A model generated the notes under the pieces. It ran no database searches, had not been told where the DNA came from, and was given only the letters and a program-made list of their open reading frames with translations. From Chryseobacterium formosense (GTDB taxonomy: Bacteria > Bacteroidota > Bacteroidia > Flavobacteriales > Weeksellaceae), in the NCBI RefSeq assembly GCF_900116415.1, contig NZ_FPAP01000005.1:186001-250000 (forward strand): a DNA stretch of 64,000 nucleotides, written 5' to 3'. Numbering within the stretch: position 1 is the first letter of the stretch; each line of letters opens with the position of its first letter. A program made the position numbers and the translations under genes. Shown in pieces: positions 8,128 to 17,204 of the stretch.

Positions 8128-9086
8128 CCTTAAAGAAAATTACCTTAATCTATCCTTTTGCGTATGGCTATATTGATTTTGTAGTCAAAGAATTGCAGTC
8201 TTATTCATCAATAAATGTTACAGATATAAAAACGGATGTTATAAAATATAAGTATCCGCATATAGGTGCTAAAGTCTGGAACGGAATCACGAAACTGTTT
8301 GGAAAGAACAGAAAAAGAGAATTTTTTAACGAACAAATTCTTCAGCAGATCAAAGAAAAACAGGATATTATTTTTATTATCCGTCCCGATCTTATGGATT
8401 TGCACGTTTTGGAGGAGCTTAAAAAAAGAACAGACTGTTTTATCGCTTACTATTACGACAGTTGTAAAAAATATCCTCAACAACTTGAAATTGCACATTT
8501 TTTTGATGAGATTTATTCTTACGAAAAAGAAGATATAAAAAAGTACGGTTTTATTGAAACGACCAATTTCATTTACGACGAAAAAATAGAATCAAGAGAA
8601 ACTGAGTACGATATTTTCAATATTTCATCTTATGATAATCGAATTGAAGAGATCAATAATTTGTCGAAGGTTTTAGTTGATGCAGGATTGAGAATAAAAT
8701 TTATTTTATTTTGGTTTGAAAAATTAAATTATCCGCATCTCTCTTCCATAACAAAATATCTTAGCTTAGAAGAAACTAAGAATTTTATTTCACGGTCTAA
8801 ATCGATGATCGATATACAAAGAGCAGATCAGAAAGGTCTTTCATTCCGAACTTTTGAAAGTCTTGGCTATCGAAAGAAACTTATCACAACCAATTCAGCC
8901 GTGAAGGAATATGATTTTTTCCATCCGGATAATATGATGATTATTGACAGCAAAAATGTTAATACAGATTCTATAAAAGATTTTATTGATCTTCCGTATG
9001 TGGAAATTCCACAGTATATACTCGATAAATACAGTGTAAAAACTTTTACCGCCAACATTTTTAAACTACTACCCGATGGGAATTAA
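8124..9086 (+). CDS. Putative glycosyltransferase, paralogue of the gene at 6091
   Basis: A 320-residue paralogue of the product of 6091-7047, sharing the FNISSYDNR block and the GLSFRTFESLGYRKKLITT motif at about residues 238-256, then YDFFHPDNM. The start codon overlaps the stop of the preceding gene (ATGA), and the gene end overlaps the next gene by 11 bp. These overlaps point to a tightly coupled operon. The role in surface glycan assembly is inferred from neighbours. Substrate and linkage are unknown. Confidence 0.6.
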   Translation: MTLKKITLIYPFAYGYIDFVVKELQSYSSINVTDIKTDVIKYKYPHIGAKVWNGITKLFGKNRKREFFNEQILQQIKEKQDIIFIIRPDLMDLHVLEELKKRTDCFIAYYYDSCKKYPQQLEIAHFFDEIYSYEKEDIKKYGFIETTNFIYDEKIESRETEYDIFNISSYDNRIEEINNLSKVLVDAGLRIKFILFWFEKLNYPHLSSITKYLSLEETKNFISRSKSMIDIQRADQKGLSFRTFESLGYRKKLITTNSAVKEYDFFHPDNMMIIDSKNVNTDSIKDFIDLPYVEIPQYILDKYSVKTFTANIFKLLPDGN

Positions 9087-10287
9087 AAGAAAGATAAAAA
9101 ACTATATTCATATAAAGAAATATTATCCTTTATCTGACAAAACGATTGTTCATGATGATGGTAAGAAAACGATTCTTATTGTTGATAATCAGATTCCCAT
9201 GTTTGATAAAGACTCTGGCTCGAACAGACTTACAGAAATTGCCGCTTTTCTTGCAAAGCATTACAATGTTTATTTAATGAATTGGTTAAAACCCATTCCA
9301 CGAGTAGAACAAAAAAAATACATTCAAAACTTCAGTGATTTGAATGTTACGGTTTATACTCCTTTTATAAATAAATATGGTATAATGCGTGGTAAAAAAA
9401 GTTTTCTGAACAAATTAGCGCCAAAAATCGACTATGTCTGGTGCCATCGTCCTGAAATTTATGAATATTATTTAGATTTCTTTAGAAAAAAAACACCACA
9501 GGCACAGATTATATATGATATGGTTGACATTCATTTTTTAAGAATGCAAAGAGGTCTTGAAATACAATTTGACAAAAAGAAGGAAAAACAAATTGAATAT
9601 TACAAAAATATAGAAACTAATCTGAGCAAAAAAGCAGATAAAGTCGTAGTAATAAGTCAAAAGGAAAAAGACTTCATGTCAGATTTTATTGATGAATCAA
9701 AACTATTCACCATTAGTAACGTTCACAACTTGAAAGTTAAGCCACAAGAAATGCCTCCTTTTGAAGAAAGGCAAGGAATTTTTTTTATAGGATCTTTTCT
9801 TCATGATCCTAATGTAGATTCAGTAAAACATTTATACAATAAGATTCTTCCGATTGTTTGGAAGACGTTACCCAATCTTAAAGTTTTTATTATCGGTCAG
9901 GAACCTTCAGAAGAAATTTCAAATATGAATTCCGATCTTTTTCAGGTAAAAGGATTTGTAGAAAATATTATTCCATTTTATGAAAACTGTTTTGCTTCTG
10001 TTTCTCCTTTACGATATGGAGCCGGAGTAAAAGGTAAAATAGGTCAGGCTTTTGAGTATGCACTTCCTGTTGTTACCACAACCATTGGCGCAGAGGGAAT
10101 GTTTCTTGAAGACAGATTTACTGCATTAATATCAGAAAACGAAGATTATCAAAAATTTGCTGAAAACATCATTGAAGTTTGTACGAATAAGCAGTTATGG
10201 GATACTTTACAGAACAACTCTGCAAAAGCAATTTTCCCTTTTTCAATTGAAGCTCAAAAAGAGGAAATGTTTAGATTACTATCATAA
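9076..10287 (+). CDS. Glycosyltransferase family 4
   Basis: A 403-residue retaining GT-B glycosyltransferase of the GT4 type. The N-terminal domain begins at about residue 31 with TILIVDNQIPMFDKDSGSNR, a typical acceptor-side start with a GSxR loop. The donor-side domain starts at about residue 239 with GSFLHDPNVDS. The conserved donor-binding helix is SPLRYGAGVKGKIGQAFEY, followed by LPVVTTTIGAEGM. It overlaps the upstream gene by 11 bp and is the last plus-strand gene of the run; a minus-strand gene converges on it 11 bp downstream, with no clear terminator between them. Substrate unknown. Confidence 0.82.
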   Translation: MGIKRKIKNYIHIKKYYPLSDKTIVHDDGKKTILIVDNQIPMFDKDSGSNRLTEIAAFLAKHYNVYLMNWLKPIPRVEQKKYIQNFSDLNVTVYTPFINKYGIMRGKKSFLNKLAPKIDYVWCHRPEIYEYYLDFFRKKTPQAQIIYDMVDIHFLRMQRGLEIQFDKKKEKQIEYYKNIETNLSKKADKVVVISQKEKDFMSDFIDESKLFTISNVHNLKVKPQEMPPFEERQGIFFIGSFLHDPNVDSVKHLYNKILPIVWKTLPNLKVFIIGQEPSEEISNMNSDLFQVKGFVENIIPFYENCFASVSPLRYGAGVKGKIGQAFEYALPVVTTTIGAEGMFLEDRFTALISENEDYQKFAENIIEVCTNKQLWDTLQNNSAKAIFPFSIEAQKEEMFRLLS

Positions 10288-10298
10288 TTAAGAGCAAT

Positions 10299-11189
10299 CT
10301 AAACCAGTTTTTTAAATTTTCCCTCGGTAATTGCTTTCAATTGCGAGATAAATGTTGTTAAATTATCTTTAAAACTTCCTTTTTTATTGAATAATTTTTT
10401 TTGCGCTTGATATAAAAAGTCTGAAATTAATTTACTGTGGGGTAAATTATATAATCGGCAAAGAAAAATTCTATTTCTTGTCATGTAAAAATTTTGAAAG
10501 TCATCCTGCTTACTCATTTCATGATATGCAATTAACGTTGTGATAATTGCTTGTTTTGCATACGGAATACTTTTTAAACGATAACACCATTCTGTTTCTT
10601 CAAAATACATAAAAAAATCTTCACGCATCATTCCTATCAAATCTAGAGTTTCTTTTTTAAACATCATTGCACTGCCATTTACATAGTCAATATCCGTATT
10701 GATTTCAGCAATTGTCACATCACTTATTTTTTTCCCTCCATTTGTATGACTTGCTTTAAAATATAGATCCATATCCACTTTTCCTCCATCGGAGAAGATA
10801 TATTCTCTATCAAACTTATCGCAAATTCTCGGTCCTACAAAATAAAGATTACTTTCATTTGCAAGAGCATCATATAAACCTTGCACCACCTGATATGAAA
10901 TTTCTATGTCTGGATTTAATATTAGAAAATAATTTTTATTATCATTCAGAGCTTTGTCAATAGCCAATCTGTTTCCTTTAGCATAACCGCCATTCTCTTG
11001 TGACTGAATAAAATGAAGTTGGTTATTTGAAGTATATTTTCTTAATTTTTCTCTATCATGAGGAGAAGAATAATTATCAACTATGTATAAAGAAGAAGGA
11101 TCAACACCCTGAGCCTTTAATCTGTTAACCTGATCTACAATTTTCTGCGATGAATTATAATTCAAAATTATTATTGCCAAATCTTTCAT
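10299..11189 (-). CDS. Glycosyltransferase family 2 (rhamnosyltransferase-like)
   Basis: A 296-residue inverting GT-A enzyme. The N-terminus AIIILNYNSS, the VDNYSSP segment (about 38-44), NGGYAKGNR (about 67-75) and NPDI (92-95, in the place of the DxD motif) are the pattern of WcaA/rhamnosyltransferase-like GT2 enzymes. YFEETEWCYR near residue 215 is the conserved ED-type acceptor motif. It is encoded against the direction of the neighbouring genes. The A+T content is higher than in the flanking housekeeping genes, which fits a variable surface-glycan locus. Confidence 0.85.
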   Translation of the reverse strand: MKDLAIIILNYNSSQKIVDQVNRLKAQGVDPSSLYIVDNYSSPHDREKLRKYTSNNQLHFIQSQENGGYAKGNRLAIDKALNDNKNYFLILNPDIEISYQVVQGLYDALANESNLYFVGPRICDKFDREYIFSDGGKVDMDLYFKASHTNGGKKISDVTIAEINTDIDYVNGSAMMFKKETLDLIGMMREDFFMYFEETEWCYRLKSIPYAKQAIITTLIAYHEMSKQDDFQNFYMTRNRIFLCRLYNLPHSKLISDFLYQAQKKLFNKKGSFKDNLTTFISQLKAITEGKFKKLV

Positions 11190-11263
11190 GTCTCAAAAAT
11201 ATATAAATCTAAAAAATTGTACAAGCATACAAAAAAGTAATCAATTTACTATAAAAAACTTAT

Positions 11264-12238
11264 TTGAGACAAGTATTCAAAATTCTCAAAAGTCTTTTTG
11301 ATTACATATTTTATTTTGCTATTTTTCCACAATATTTATTAGAATCATTTTCATCTATGGGAAGAAAAAAAATTATTAAGGTTGGTTATCTACTTTCTTA
11401 CGATTACTCTTATATATTAACCTCTTTAAAGCACATTTATGAATATGTAGACAGCATTGTAATAAGTTACGACATAAATAATAAAACGTGGGCAGGGAAT
11501 GATGTGGAAATACCTAAAAGTTTTTTTTCAGAAATAAAAGAATTTGATAAAAAAAATAAAATTATTCTTTATAAAGATCAATTTTATATTCCAGGAATAC
11601 AGCCAATGGAATTGGAAACTCGACAAAGAAATATGATGGCTGAAAAACTAGGTTTTGATGGATGGCACATACAGATAGACGGTGATGAATATGCATATGA
11701 TTTTCAAAAATTAAGTAAATTTTTAAGAAAAAATAAATATTTATTAAGAATCGCAAACAAAAAGCAATTCAACTTTCAGGTTAATTTCGTTACATTATTT
11801 AAGCATAATGATGAAGGCTTCTTTGTGATTAAACCTTTTGAAGAGAAATGTAACCTAATTACAAACTATCCTAAATACGAATATGCAAGATATACCAATA
11901 GAGAGCAAAACTTTGCATTAGATTATCATCTTATACATCAATCATGGGCAAGAGATGAAGAAGAGATTACAGAAAAAATAAATAATTGGGGACACAAAAA
12001 TGATTTTGACACATCCAAATTCTTTGAGATGTGGAAAAGTCTAAATGCTGATAATTACAAACAGTTTAAAAACTTTCATCCTTTAGAGGGTAAACTATGG
12101 AAAGAATTATCATTTTTCCCGGCTAAGAATATTGATGAATTCATTATAAAGTTTGAAAATGAACATCCACAAAAAGACCTTAAACTAGCGCTAAAATTTA
12201 GTAAAAAATTAAAACTTTATCTAAAATCTCTTTTCTAG
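11264..12238 (+). CDS. Putative GT-A glycosyltransferase (GT2-like)
   Basis: A protein of up to 324 residues resembling GT2 enzymes. VGYLLSYDYSYILTSLKHIYEYVD looks like the first strand-helix of the nucleotide-binding fold. IQIDGDEY (about 137-143) supplies a DxD-type metal motif. The start is uncertain: a TTG at 11264 gives a hydrophobic N-terminal stretch (about residues 5-29), and the ATG at 11357 removes it and begins just before the catalytic domain. The stop-free extension makes me prefer the longer form slightly. The 3' end overlaps the convergent gene at 12221 by 18 bp. Very A+T-rich. The distal part matches no family I recognise. Confidence 0.6.
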   Translation: MRQVFKILKSLFDYIFYFAIFPQYLLESFSSMGRKKIIKVGYLLSYDYSYILTSLKHIYEYVDSIVISYDINNKTWAGNDVEIPKSFFSEIKEFDKKNKIILYKDQFYIPGIQPMELETRQRNMMAEKLGFDGWHIQIDGDEYAYDFQKLSKFLRKNKYLLRIANKKQFNFQVNFVTLFKHNDEGFFVIKPFEEKCNLITNYPKYEYARYTNREQNFALDYHLIHQSWARDEEEITEKINNWGHKNDFDTSKFFEMWKSLNADNYKQFKNFHPLEGKLWKELSFFPAKNIDEFIIKFENEHPQKDLKLALKFSKKLKLYLKSLF

Positions 12239-13204
12239 GTCATATATAAACACATCTTCGAATTTCTTCATCACTGCTGAAGGATTGAATAGCCTGGAAT
12301 AAGAATCCCAATCTTGAGTAGGATCAGGCTTAAAATTATTTAAAATATGTAGTAAATCTTTTTTATCATTATATAGCACTGCTTTTTCACCTAAAATATC
12401 CAAATGTGATTTTTCATCAGAACCAGACCAAGTAATTATTGGTTTATTTTTAATTGAAAACTCACCTACTGCCATACCAAAGCTTTCACCTTGCTGCCTT
12501 GCGTGAAGAAAAGCATCGGAAGTATTAATGAATTTAACTTTTCTTTCTACATCAGTTGTTGGAGGAAGGAAAATAATATTTTTATATGATCTGAAAAGAT
12601 TCCTTTTTACGAATTCATTGGTACCCATAAAAATGAAAAAAATATTTTTGTTTTTAATGGCAGTTTTCTTTACCGCATCCATCACAAAATCTATATCAAA
12701 AGTATCAGCGCCGCCGTATCTGGCAAATACAATTGCATCTTTAGGAATATTTAGCTCCTCACGTAGATTTCCTTTCACTTCGGGCAAATCAACTATATGA
12801 GGTACAAAAGGTAATTTCCCGTCACTCATCGTTTTTGATAACCATTCTGAGACATAGGCATAAACATCTCCGTATGGTTCATTATATTTAAAAACAGCAT
12901 GAATAACTGTTTTGATTAAATCTACAGGAGCATCAGTCTCTTTTTCTCCGGACTTTATTGCATAAAAAAGGTCTGCATTTAAGCTATTGATGATACGATC
13001 TCTATCTGCAACATCATTGTAAGCTATCACCTCAAATCTACTTTCAAATCGAGTTATTGCCTCACTGATATTATTCGGACTATTTTTTGGATAAAGAATT
13101 ACAGACTCATTATTTAAAATTGTCTCATTATAATTTGCATAATCAAAAAGTGCATTAGACGTCCCTCTGTAGCACAATTGATTTTCATGGAAAATAATTT
13201 TCAC
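12221..13204 (-). CDS. GT-B glycosyltransferase (GT4-like)
   Basis: A 327-residue protein with a GT4-like donor half. ARYGGADTFDIDF at about residues 161-173 begins the second Rossmann domain. FLHARQQGESFGMAVGEFS at about 232-250 carries the E-x7-E pair (Glu240, Glu248) typical of retaining GT-B enzymes, followed by NKPIITWSGS. The N-terminal half is divergent (MKIIFHENQLCYRGTSNAL). The gene converges on and overlaps the previous plus-strand gene by 18 bp and is followed upstream, in the same direction, by the cupin gene. Donor and acceptor unknown. Confidence 0.75.
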   Translation of the reverse strand: MKIIFHENQLCYRGTSNALFDYANYNETILNNESVILYPKNSPNNISEAITRFESRFEVIAYNDVADRDRIINSLNADLFYAIKSGEKETDAPVDLIKTVIHAVFKYNEPYGDVYAYVSEWLSKTMSDGKLPFVPHIVDLPEVKGNLREELNIPKDAIVFARYGGADTFDIDFVMDAVKKTAIKNKNIFFIFMGTNEFVKRNLFRSYKNIIFLPPTTDVERKVKFINTSDAFLHARQQGESFGMAVGEFSIKNKPIITWSGSDEKSHLDILGEKAVLYNDKKDLLHILNNFKPDPTQDWDSYSRLFNPSAVMKKFEDVFIYDLEKRF

Positions 13205-13220
13205 TTGCTGGAATTATATT

Positions 13221-13565
13221 TTATTCTCTATCGTAAATATCCTCAATCCTCACAATATCATCTTCCCCGAAATAAGTTCCGGTCTGTACTTCGATAAATA
13301 CCACAGGTTTTTCAGAAAGATTCATCATTCTGTGTTTTGCGCCAAGCGGAATAAAAATGCTTTCGCCGTAACCTAATTCAATTTCTTTATCATCAAGAAC
13401 AACAGTGGCATCACCTTCAATGATCGTCCATTGTTCCTGTCTTTTGTGATGGTATTGGTAAGATAATTTCTGACCCGGGTTTACTTCTATCCTTTTCAAC
13501 TTATAATTGGGCTCATCAGCCAAAACATAGTATTTTCCCCAAGGTCTTTCTCCAATTTCTAGCAT
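13221..13565 (-). CDS. Small cupin, phosphomannose isomerase type II-like
   Basis: A 114-residue single-domain cupin that matches the C-terminal isomerase domain of bifunctional ManC-type proteins, standing alone here. RPWGKYYVL at the N-terminus, LSYQYHHKRQEQW with metal ligands His39/His40 and Glu44, and IPLGAKHRM with His78 are the cupin motifs. The expected role is interconverting a sugar phosphate (fructose-6-P and mannose-6-P) or a related sugar-nucleotide step for the adjacent glycosyltransferases. No mannose-1-phosphate guanylyltransferase domain is nearby. It is 16 bp upstream of the glycosyltransferase gene at 12221-13204 and in the same direction, so it is likely cotranscribed. A CAAAAGTA box at 13586-13593 (TACTTTTG on the minus strand) could be its -7 element. 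Confidence 0.8.
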   Translation of the reverse strand: MLEIGERPWGKYYVLADEPNYKLKRIEVNPGQKLSYQYHHKRQEQWTIIEGDATVVLDDKEIELGYGESIFIPLGAKHRMMNLSEKPVVFIEVQTGTYFGEDDIVRIEDIYDRE

Positions 13566-13663
13566 ATTATAACTTTATATACCTACAAAAGTAAAATTAT
13601 TTTTTTCAAAATGATTCGGGTTTAAAAAAAAAGTTAGATTTTTGCCCTCACTAATACTACCAA

Positions 13664-14578
13664 ATGAAAATCAGTGCATTCAGCTATGTAAGAAACGGCT
13701 TTACTTATGGTGTTCCTTTTCTGGAGTCGATTCAGTCGGTTCTCCCACTTTGTGATGAGTTCGTAATAGCAGTTGGTGATTCTACAGACGGAACCAAGGA
13801 AGCTATTTTAAATCTTGGGGATCCGAAAATAAAAATCATTGACACGATCTGGGACGACAGTTTGACAAGAGGTGGTAAAATATTTGCCCAACAATGCAAC
13901 ATTGCATACGAAAACGTTTCAAAATCTGCGGATTGGATTATTCATATTCAGGCAGATGAAGTACTGCACGAGAAAGATTATCCTTTAATTTTATCTAAAA
14001 TTAAAGAAGCTGATTCTTACCCTGACATTGATGGACTTTTACAACCATTTATTCATTTCTGGGGCGATTATAACAGCATCCGTAATAGTCGTAGGGTTCA
14101 TAAAAATGAAATAAGAATTTTCAAGTATGATCCCAATATCAGAGCTTACATCGATTCTCAGGGATTCAGAAAATTCAAATCTATTGAAAATTATGAAAAT
14201 GGATCTGAAAAGGGTGAAAAACTAAGAGTTTTAGCATTAAATGCACCGATATATCATTACAGTTCGGTAAAATCTAAAAGAACAATGTCCTTAAAGGCCA
14301 ATAATTTTGTTTATTATTATGGTCATTCTGATAAAAAATTAGAAGAAGCTCCAAAAGACGAGTTCAATTATAATACGGTAGACCGGGTAATAAAATTTAC
14401 CGGAACACATCCCAAAGTAATGGCAGAAGCTATTGCAAGCTATGATTTCATTTTTAATCACGATAAATCTCAAGCAGTCTGGAAAAAGAAAGACCGATAC
14501 CTACAACCCATCGAAGATTTGCTGAAAATCCGGTTCGGAGAATACAAAAATTACATTCTGATAAAAAATCCAAAATAG
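13664..14578 (+). CDS. Glycosyltransferase family 2
   Basis: A 304-residue GT-A fold protein. MKISAFSYVRNGFTYGVPF at the N-terminus, VIAVGDSTDGTKE (about 34-46) and IHIQADEVLHE (about 93-103, an acidic DxE-type metal motif) are typical of GT2 enzymes related to SPBc2-type and LPS sugar transferases. It is the last of the glycan genes. gltX follows 57 bp downstream with its own -7 box. The role in surface polysaccharide or LPS synthesis is inferred from the cluster. Confidence 0.8.
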   Translation: MKISAFSYVRNGFTYGVPFLESIQSVLPLCDEFVIAVGDSTDGTKEAILNLGDPKIKIIDTIWDDSLTRGGKIFAQQCNIAYENVSKSADWIIHIQADEVLHEKDYPLILSKIKEADSYPDIDGLLQPFIHFWGDYNSIRNSRRVHKNEIRIFKYDPNIRAYIDSQGFRKFKSIENYENGSEKGEKLRVLALNAPIYHYSSVKSKRTMSLKANNFVYYYGHSDKKLEEAPKDEFNYNTVDRVIKFTGTHPKVMAEAIASYDFIFNHDKSQAVWKKKDRYLQPIEDLLKIRFGEYKNYILIKNPK

Positions 14579-14607
14579 AATTCCTTTTTTTTACAAGAAA
14601 GTCTCGT

Positions 14608-14615
14608 TAAATTTG
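14608..14615 (+). promoter_or_regulatory. -7 promoter box of gltX
   Basis: TAAATTTG, 20 bp before the gltX ATG at 14636. It fits TAnnTTTG. A -33 element is not evident. Confidence 0.5.
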
Positions 14616-14635
14616 CACCAAAATTAAAATTAAAA

Positions 14636-16141
14636 ATGGAGAAAGTAAGAGTCCGTTTTGCTCCAAGTCCTACAGGACCTTTGCATTTGGGAGGCGTAAG
14701 AACCGCATTATATGATTATCTTTTTGCTAAAAACCAAGGCGGAGAATTTGTATTGAGAATAGAAGATACAGATACTGCAAGATATGTGGAAGGTGCAGAA
14801 GACTACATCGAAGAAGCCCTTGAATGGTGCGGGATTATCGCTGATGAAAGTCCTAAAAAAGGAGGGAAATTTGCTCCATACAGACAATCTGAAAGAAGAG
14901 ACATCTACGACAGATATACCGAGCAGATCTTAAAAACAGATTATGCATACATCGCTTTTGATACCGCCGAAGAATTGGATGCCATCCGCGCTGAATATGA
15001 GGCAAGAGGTGATGTTTTTTCTTATGATAATAAAACCAGAAACCTTTTAAGAAACAGTCTTGCCCTTCCTGAAGAAGAAGTGCAAAAATTATTGAATGAA
15101 AAGACACCGCATGTCGTACGATTCAAAATGCCTGTTGACAGAACATTGGGTTTAGTAGATATTATCAGAGGAAATTCTGCTGTAAACACAGACACTTTAG
15201 ATGATAAAGTTTTGGTGAAAAACGACGGGATGCCGACGTATCATTTTGCCAACATCATCGATGATCACGAAATGGAAATTTCTCATGTAATTCGTGGAGA
15301 AGAATGGTTACCTTCTTTAGGATTACACACTTTATTGTATGAAGCAATGGGTTGGGAAGCACCTCAGTTTGCGCATCTTTCTTTAATTTTAAAACCTGAA
15401 GGAAAAGGTAAACTAAGTAAAAGAGACGGCGACAAGTTCGGATTCCCGGTTTTCCCATTAAATTTTACAGATCCTGAAACGGGAAATGTTTCAAAAGGCT
15501 ACAGAGAAAGCGGCTACCTTCCGGAAGCTTTCATCAATATGGTGGCACTTTTGGGTTGGTCTCCTTCAGATGATAAAGAAATTTTGTCTTTGGATGAAAT
15601 GGCGAAAGAATTTGATCTACACAAAGTTCATAAAGCCGGAGCAAGGTTCAGCAAAGAAAAAGCAGAATGGTTCAACCATCAGTATATCCAGAAAACTTCG
15701 GATGAAGAATTATTGAACATCCTTAAAAATTCAGATTTAAATTTAAATATTTCAGATGATAAATTAATCAGGATCATTCATCTGATGAAAGAAAGAGCAA
15801 CGTTCCCGAAAGATATTTACGAAAACGGAAAATTTTTCTTCGAAGCACCAGCTTCTTACGATGAAAAAGCATCGAAAAAAGCCTGGAATGAAGAAACTTC
15901 CTCAATTTTAGGAGAATTAGCAACACATTTAGAAAGCACTGAATTCAATGCTGAAGCTTTAAAGCAGACCGTTCACCATTTTGCTGAAAACAAAGGTTTG
16001 GGAATGGGGAAAGTAATGATGCCGTTACGTTTAGCTTTGGTAGGCGAATTGAAAGGACCGGACGTTCCAGATATCATGGAACTTCTTGGTAAAGAGGAAA
16101 CTACCTCCAGGATAAGCAATGCTATAAACAATTTTAAATAA
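14636..16141 (+). CDS. gltX: Glutamyl-tRNA synthetase
   Basis: A 501-residue class I aminoacyl-tRNA synthetase that charges tRNA-Glu. The HIGH-type motif is in FAPSPTGPLHLGG (about residues 8-20), LRIEDTD follows, and the KMSKS-type motif is KLSKRDG (259-265). The C-terminal all-helical anticodon-binding region is complete. Of the two common bacterial types this is the discriminating-looking GluRS with an uninterrupted length. It follows the glycosyltransferase block on the same strand but has its own promoter box and is a housekeeping gene. Confidence 0.97.
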   Translation: MEKVRVRFAPSPTGPLHLGGVRTALYDYLFAKNQGGEFVLRIEDTDTARYVEGAEDYIEEALEWCGIIADESPKKGGKFAPYRQSERRDIYDRYTEQILKTDYAYIAFDTAEELDAIRAEYEARGDVFSYDNKTRNLLRNSLALPEEEVQKLLNEKTPHVVRFKMPVDRTLGLVDIIRGNSAVNTDTLDDKVLVKNDGMPTYHFANIIDDHEMEISHVIRGEEWLPSLGLHTLLYEAMGWEAPQFAHLSLILKPEGKGKLSKRDGDKFGFPVFPLNFTDPETGNVSKGYRESGYLPEAFINMVALLGWSPSDDKEILSLDEMAKEFDLHKVHKAGARFSKEKAEWFNHQYIQKTSDEELLNILKNSDLNLNISDDKLIRIIHLMKERATFPKDIYENGKFFFEAPASYDEKASKKAWNEETSSILGELATHLESTEFNAEALKQTVHHFAENKGLGMGKVMMPLRLALVGELKGPDVPDIMELLGKEETTSRISNAINNFK

Positions 16142-16159
16142 AATTACCATAATTTTTCA

Positions 16160-16167
16160 TACATTTG
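16160..16167 (+). promoter_or_regulatory. -7 promoter box of accA
   Basis: TACATTTG matches TAnnTTTG, 23 bp before the accA ATG and 18 bp after the gltX stop. The -33 element is not clear. Confidence 0.5.
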
Positions 16168-16190
16168 AAAGATTTAATTTACTTCAAGAA

Positions 16191-17147
16191 ATGGAATATT
16201 TAAGTTTCGAACTTCCTATAAAAGATTTGATGGATCAATACCAAACTTGTTCTTTAGTAGGAGAAGAAAGTGGTGTTGATGTAAAATTAGCATGCAGCCA
16301 GATCGAAGACAAGATCATAGAAAAGAAAAAAGAAATCTATGGAAATCTTACGCCTTGGCAAAGAGTACAACTGTCTCGTCATCCGGATCGTCCTTACACA
16401 TTAGACTATATCAATGGGATGGTAGATAAAGGCAGCTTCCTTGAGCTTCACGGTGACAGAAATTTCGCAGATGATCCTGCAATGATCGGTGGGCTTGCTA
16501 CGCTTGACGGACAGAAAGTAATGATTATCGGAACCCAGAAAGGAAGAACTACAAAAGAAAGACAATACAGAAGATTCGGGATGCCCAATCCTGAAGGATA
16601 CAGAAAAGCTTTAAGACTAATGAAATTAGCTGAAAAGTTTAAAATTCCTGTAGTAACTTTGGTCGATACACCGGGAGCTTATCCAGGTCTTGAAGCTGAA
16701 GAAAGAGGACAAGGTGAAGCAATCGCAAGAAATATTTTCGAAATGACCATGCTAAAAACTCCTATTTTCACTTACATTATCGGTGAAGGAGCAAGCGGCG
16801 GAGCATTAGGAATTGGTGTCGGAAACAAAGTGTATATGTTAGAAAACACTTGGTACACGGTAATTGCACCGGAAAGCTGCTCATCAATCCTTTGGAGAAA
16901 CTGGGATCATAAAGAAGATGCAGCCAATGCATTGAATCTTACTCCGAAAGATGCTTTAAGAGAAAAATTCATCGACGGAATCGTGGAAGAACCTCTTGGA
17001 GGAGCGCATTACGATCCGGAAACAACCTATTTAAACCTTAAAAGTTCAATTTTGCAGAACATCAAAGCGTTCTCAAAATTCACAGGGAAAGAACTCGAAA
17101 CCCAAAGACAAGATAAGTTCATTGCAATGGGACAGTTTAAAGGATAG
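16191..17147 (+). CDS. accA: Acetyl-CoA carboxylase carboxyltransferase subunit alpha
   Basis: A 318-residue AccA that, together with AccD, transfers the carboxyl group from carboxybiotin to acetyl-CoA. The N-terminal LSFELPIKDLM and the helical linker (about 1-60) are normal. The crotonase-like core includes GRTTKERQYRRFGMPNPEGY, LVDTPGAYPG and the oxyanion region GEGASGGALGIG (about 198-209). accD is not in the window; accB and accC are 13 kb upstream. A perfect bidirectional terminator follows. Confidence 0.97.
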   Translation: MEYLSFELPIKDLMDQYQTCSLVGEESGVDVKLACSQIEDKIIEKKKEIYGNLTPWQRVQLSRHPDRPYTLDYINGMVDKGSFLELHGDRNFADDPAMIGGLATLDGQKVMIIGTQKGRTTKERQYRRFGMPNPEGYRKALRLMKLAEKFKIPVVTLVDTPGAYPGLEAEERGQGEAIARNIFEMTMLKTPIFTYIIGEGASGGALGIGVGNKVYMLENTWYTVIAPESCSSILWRNWDHKEDAANALNLTPKDALREKFIDGIVEEPLGGAHYDPETTYLNLKSSILQNIKAFSKFTGKELETQRQDKFIAMGQFKG

Positions 17148-17162
17148 TAATATTGAAAAATA

Positions 17163-17200
17163 AAAAAAATCGGTTAAGAAAATTTCTTAACCGATTTTTT
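17163..17200. terminator. Bidirectional terminator between accA and the convergent gene
   Basis: CGGTTAAGAAA (17171-17181) and TTTCTTAACCG (17183-17193) form a perfect 11-bp stem flanked by A-run and T-run, so it can act on both converging transcripts. Confidence 0.92.
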
Positions 17201-17204
17201 ATTT

